Assembly: GCA_039590215.1 (NCBI GenBank)
Contig: JBDHFX010000076.1
Coordinates: 1 to 7,434 of the forward strand
Length of the DNA stretch: 7,434 nt
Direction of reading: 5' to 3'
Source: CAMYLR01 sp039590215
Lineage (GTDB): Bacteria > Gemmatimonadota > Gemmatimonadetes > JACCXV01 > JAHWKZ01
The translations under genes and the position numbers were made by a program. The notes under the pieces are model-generated. The model was not told where the DNA came from. It worked only from the letters and a program-made list of their open reading frames with translations, and did no database searches. Of the stretch, positions 5,615 to 7,434 are shown one piece after another; within the stretch, counting starts at the first letter, position 1; every line of letters begins with the position of its first letter.

Positions 5615-6981
5615 CGAAGCACGCGTACTCGTTGGGCGAGGTTGCTCGTCACGAACACAAAAGCGTCGTTCGTCGCAGTTACGTTGCAGCAGCCGATGGG
5701 CGAACCGGAGTCGATACCGTTGATCCGATAGATCGGTAGGTTTGTGCCGGTGTCAACAAAAAAAGCGCCGATGCTAGTCGCAAAGGCGACGTACCGTCCG
5801 TTAGTCGCGACGGCTGTTGGCGAAGTGACGTCGGAGAAGCCAAACCCCTCATCGCGATTGGCGAGCGTCATTTGCCCCACACGCTCGCTCGTCTCAGCAT
5901 TGAAGGCGGCGAAATGCCATGAGTCCGTGAAATAGATTACGTATACGAACAAACCTGAAGGGGAGAAGGCTGCTCCCGCGCACTCACTTCGACCTGTCTC
6001 GACATCAATCTCCCACAGCTCTTCGAGTGTATCGGCATCAAGGATCGCGAACGAGCACCGGAACCGTGAATTGAGCGCTGCTATCCTGCGGCCATCCGCC
6101 GACAGAGCGAAGCCGGCGTCCGTGAACTCATCCCTCTGCGCGAGGATCGTCCCGGTCGTGGGATCGATGCGGAGAATGCCTTGCTCCCCCCCGGCATAAA
6201 GCGAGCCATCCGCTCTAGTGGCCAGAAATCTTCCTCTGTCTCCCGGCCCGATCGCACCGGGGATAGGAGCGGCGGCGGCGATGTCAAGTGAGATCAACGA
6301 ATCGCCAATGTCGGCATACAGCACGGCCCCATCGGGCGAGAGCGAGAGAGCCGTTGTCCCGTTTCCGGGCCCATCACTTCTGGCGGAGTCGAGAGTGAGC
6401 TCCCATCGCGCCTGGAACGTGCTCGAGTGCAGGTTCAGAAGTTGAATGCTATCAAAACCATTCGTCGCCAGGAATACCGCGCTCCGGTCCGCATCTGAGG
6501 CCAACCCAGTAAAGTCCTCCGGATGGATCTCATCGAACCATCGAGACAGCGCGACCCGCGTTGCGGCAGGATCATTCACAACGACGGTTCTTTGAAGTGT
6601 CTGCCACCCCTGCGTGTTCTCCACGCCTACCGCGATGTGGTGCACACCCGGCTCCTCGAACCGATACGCAAGCGCGACTCCAAGACCGAGGGAACCGACC
6701 TCGTCGATTCCACCATCTTCGTTAAGATCCGCCGCGTATCGCAGGTCGAGTCCGTCAATGGCGGGTGTGATCCGGACAATACCCGTCAACGGTGGGTCAT
6801 CAAAGTCAAGGGTCGTGGCAACGGTCGCCACGTCGTCGGACAGCGGCACACCCGACGGAAAAGGGGTCGGCCCGATTGGGCCCGGGGATTCCGGCGGCGC
6901 GGTCGTACCCGACGAGTCGCACTGCAGAAAAGCTACGACGGAGAGAAGAGGCCAAAACCGGCTGGACGGCATCCGCACCAT
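5611..6981 (-). CDS. Beta-propeller lipoprotein with PKD-like domain (first gene of operon)
   Basis: 456 residues with the same plan as its downstream neighbour. The N-terminus MVRMPSSRFWPLLSVVAFLQC looks like a lipoprotein signal with Cys21, but Gln at -1 and Phe at -3 are poor lipobox residues, so lipidation is likely and not certain. A Pro/Gly-rich linker (25-45) leads to a PKD/Ig-like domain with DLNEDGGIDE at 85-94, YRFEEPGVHHIAVGV at 106-120 and VVVND at 133-137. Seven propeller repeats follow (about 140-456), including LSLSPDGAVLYA, LSADGRRIAALN, FSPSGLFVYVIY and NGRYVAFATSIG. The last blade contains a vicinal Cys pair (GCCN). Shared blocks with the second gene, such as NGRYVA ... FVDTGTNLP against SGRYVA ... 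FIDTETDLP, show tandem duplication. The ATG at 6981 lacks an SD; a second ATG three codons in is an alternative. Confidence 0.83.
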   Translation of the reverse strand: MVRMPSSRFWPLLSVVAFLQCDSSGTTAPPESPGPIGPTPFPSGVPLSDDVATVATTLDFDDPPLTGIVRITPAIDGLDLRYAADLNEDGGIDEVGSLGLGVALAYRFEEPGVHHIAVGVENTQGWQTLQRTVVVNDPAATRVALSRWFDEIHPEDFTGLASDADRSAVFLATNGFDSIQLLNLHSSTFQARWELTLDSARSDGPGNGTTALSLSPDGAVLYADIGDSLISLDIAAAAPIPGAIGPGDRGRFLATRADGSLYAGGEQGILRIDPTTGTILAQRDEFTDAGFALSADGRRIAALNSRFRCSFAILDADTLEELWEIDVETGRSECAGAAFSPSGLFVYVIYFTDSWHFAAFNAETSERVGQMTLANRDEGFGFSDVTSPTAVATNGRYVAFATSIGAFFVDTGTNLPIYRINGIDSGSPIGCCNVTATNDAFVFVTSNLAQRVRVLR

Positions 6982-7004
6982 AATGGACCGCGTGGCTCGT
7001 ACGT

Positions 7005-7024
7005 GGACCCGCAGCGTGGGGTCC
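7005..7024. promoter_or_regulatory. Inverted repeat in the leader of the lipoprotein operon
   Basis: GGACCC (7005-7010) and GGGTCC (7019-7024) form a perfect six-base inverted repeat with an eight-base spacer, about 24 bases upstream of the first lipoprotein start. It could be an operator or a leader-RNA hairpin. I find no convincing -10/-35 pair for this operon in 6982-7090. Confidence 0.25.
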
Positions 7025-7091
7025 TCAAGCCAGGCATTGTTGCTAACTGAAAGGGGAAACGAGTGCCAGGGACCTCCCGTTTAGGTGGATA

Positions 7092-7117
7092 AAGAAGCCC
7101 CGCCGTGACGGGGCTTC
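7092..7117 (-). terminator. Second copy of the GAAGCCCCG terminator hairpin
   Basis: The 26 bases from AAGAAGCCCC to GGGGCTTC are identical to 4234-4259, including the CCGTGA loop. Read on the minus strand the stem is followed by TTTATCC, a reasonable U-tract, so it would stop minus-strand transcripts entering from the right. No minus-strand gene is visible immediately to the right, which suggests either a lost gene or use as an insulator before the lipoprotein operon. On the plus strand the tail is CTCATGG, a poor U-tract. Confidence 0.6.
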
Positions 7118-7228
7118 CTCATGGTGGGTAGCGGGTGGAGTTGGGGCAAATCCTGGCCCGTTGTACGCCCTCGGCAAGGACGAGGACTTTGCTGATTACG
7201 AGCCGGGCGAAATCCGATGACATAGGCG

Positions 7229-7237
7229 TGCTATAGT
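7229..7237 (+). promoter_or_regulatory. Extended -10 promoter for the SH3-like gene
   Basis: TGCTATAGT gives the extended element TGn followed by TATAGT (7232-7237), one mismatch from TATAAT. No good -35 stands at 16-18 bases, which extended -10 promoters tolerate. Six bases separate the -10 from the ATG at 7244, so transcription should start at or next to the start codon and give a leaderless mRNA. There is no SD before this ATG, which agrees. Confidence 0.5.
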
Positions 7238-7243
7238 GTTGTA

Positions 7244-7434
7244 ATGAACCCAAACCTCACGGGTCTTGTGCGCTGGATCAGGAAGCACCTCGGATCGATC
7301 CTGATCCTTGCCTGGGCACTGCCAACCCTGGCCCAGGAGCCGCACGTCGTCCGCGACACCGCTACTCCCTGCCTCAACGTGAGAGACGATCACGACACGG
7401 GGGCGGCAACGGTCGATTGTGTCGCGCCCGGAAC
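7244..7434 (+). CDS. Secreted protein with bacterial SH3-like domain (3' end cut by window)
   Basis: The ATG at 7244 opens 63 codons that run off the right edge without a stop. Residues 1-30 form a classical type I signal peptide: basic VRWIRKH (9-15), hydrophobic SILILAWALP (18-27), and a TLA-QE cleavage site after residue 30. The mature part begins EPHVVRDTATPCLNVRDDHD and continues with TGAATVDCVAPG, the signature of a bacterial SH3-like (SH3b/SH3_3) module, in which a short strand ending LNVR precedes a conserved loop and hydrophobic return strand. Cys43 and Cys59 could form a disulphide after export. SH3b modules commonly bind cell-wall peptides or target envelope enzymes. The C-terminal part is not visible, so a hydrolase fused to this domain is possible. 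Confidence 0.7.
   Translation, partial: MNPNLTGLVRWIRKHLGSILILAWALPTLAQEPHVVRDTATPCLNVRDDHDTGAATVDCVAPG

Noticed and set aside
5756..5764. Run of seven A (T on the coding strand) in the first lipoprotein gene as a programmed frameshift site
   Set aside because: The frame reads through normally into a conserved last blade, with no downstream hairpin or alternative frame of interest.
6523..7050. Plus-strand open frame of 175 codons
   Set aside because: Arg-rich antisense shadow of the first lipoprotein; no start signal or motif.
7196..7393. Minus-strand open frame of 65 codons at the right edge
   Set aside because: Antisense to the signal peptide and SH3-like domain, which are far more convincing.

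Overview
The window is a moderately GC-rich bacterial chromosomal segment. It holds exported lipoproteins with bacterial lipoboxes, an SH3-like secreted protein, GTG starts and few strong Shine-Dalgarno sites. The lineage cannot be fixed from sequence alone. Sparse SD sites, a leaderless-looking start and Pro-rich propeller lipoproteins would fit an environmental phylum such as Gemmatimonadota or Acidobacteriota, but this is only a guess.

Layout, left to right. (1) 27-494 (+) encodes a Mut7-C type PIN-like RNase domain with a C-terminal zinc ribbon; the frame is open to the window edge, so its N-terminus may be missing. (2) 495-2290 is an accessory patch. An FkbM-family methyltransferase (minus strand, best start 1606) is bracketed by two 126-bp direct repeats (557-682 and 1908-2033; 9 mismatches, no gaps). 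Each repeat carries the C-terminal end of the same unrecognised helical protein, so both copies look like gene remnants or a duplicated 3' end. (3) 2291-3995 (+) is a two-gene unit. A 264-residue helical protein has an Rx4H motif of HEPN type, and a 285-residue protein belongs to no family I can name. Between them is a 15-codon micro-ORF with the best ribosome-binding site in the window, whose stop overlaps the second gene's GTG start by four bases. This pair is the strongest candidate here for an undescribed system. (4) 3996-4282 is intergenic, with a tRNA-3'-end-like stretch, two imperfect hairpins and a strong terminator hairpin. (5) 4283-6981 (minus) holds two tandem paralogous lipoproteins, each made of a lipobox, a short Pro-rich linker, a PKD/Ig-like domain with a calcium-loop-like DxDxDG sequence, and seven beta-propeller repeats. 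They overlap by ATGA. (6) 7092-7117 repeats the 26-bp terminator hairpin exactly. (7) 7244 to the right edge (+) is the start of a secreted SH3-like protein behind an extended -10 promoter that suggests a leaderless transcript.

Functionally, the two propeller lipoproteins form one co-translated envelope operon. The HEPN-like pair forms a second operon, plausibly a defence or toxin-type module. The methyltransferase looks like cargo inserted or duplicated between two copies of a gene tail. The region from about 750 to 4150 reads as visibly less GC-rich than 4283-7434, which fits acquired DNA.
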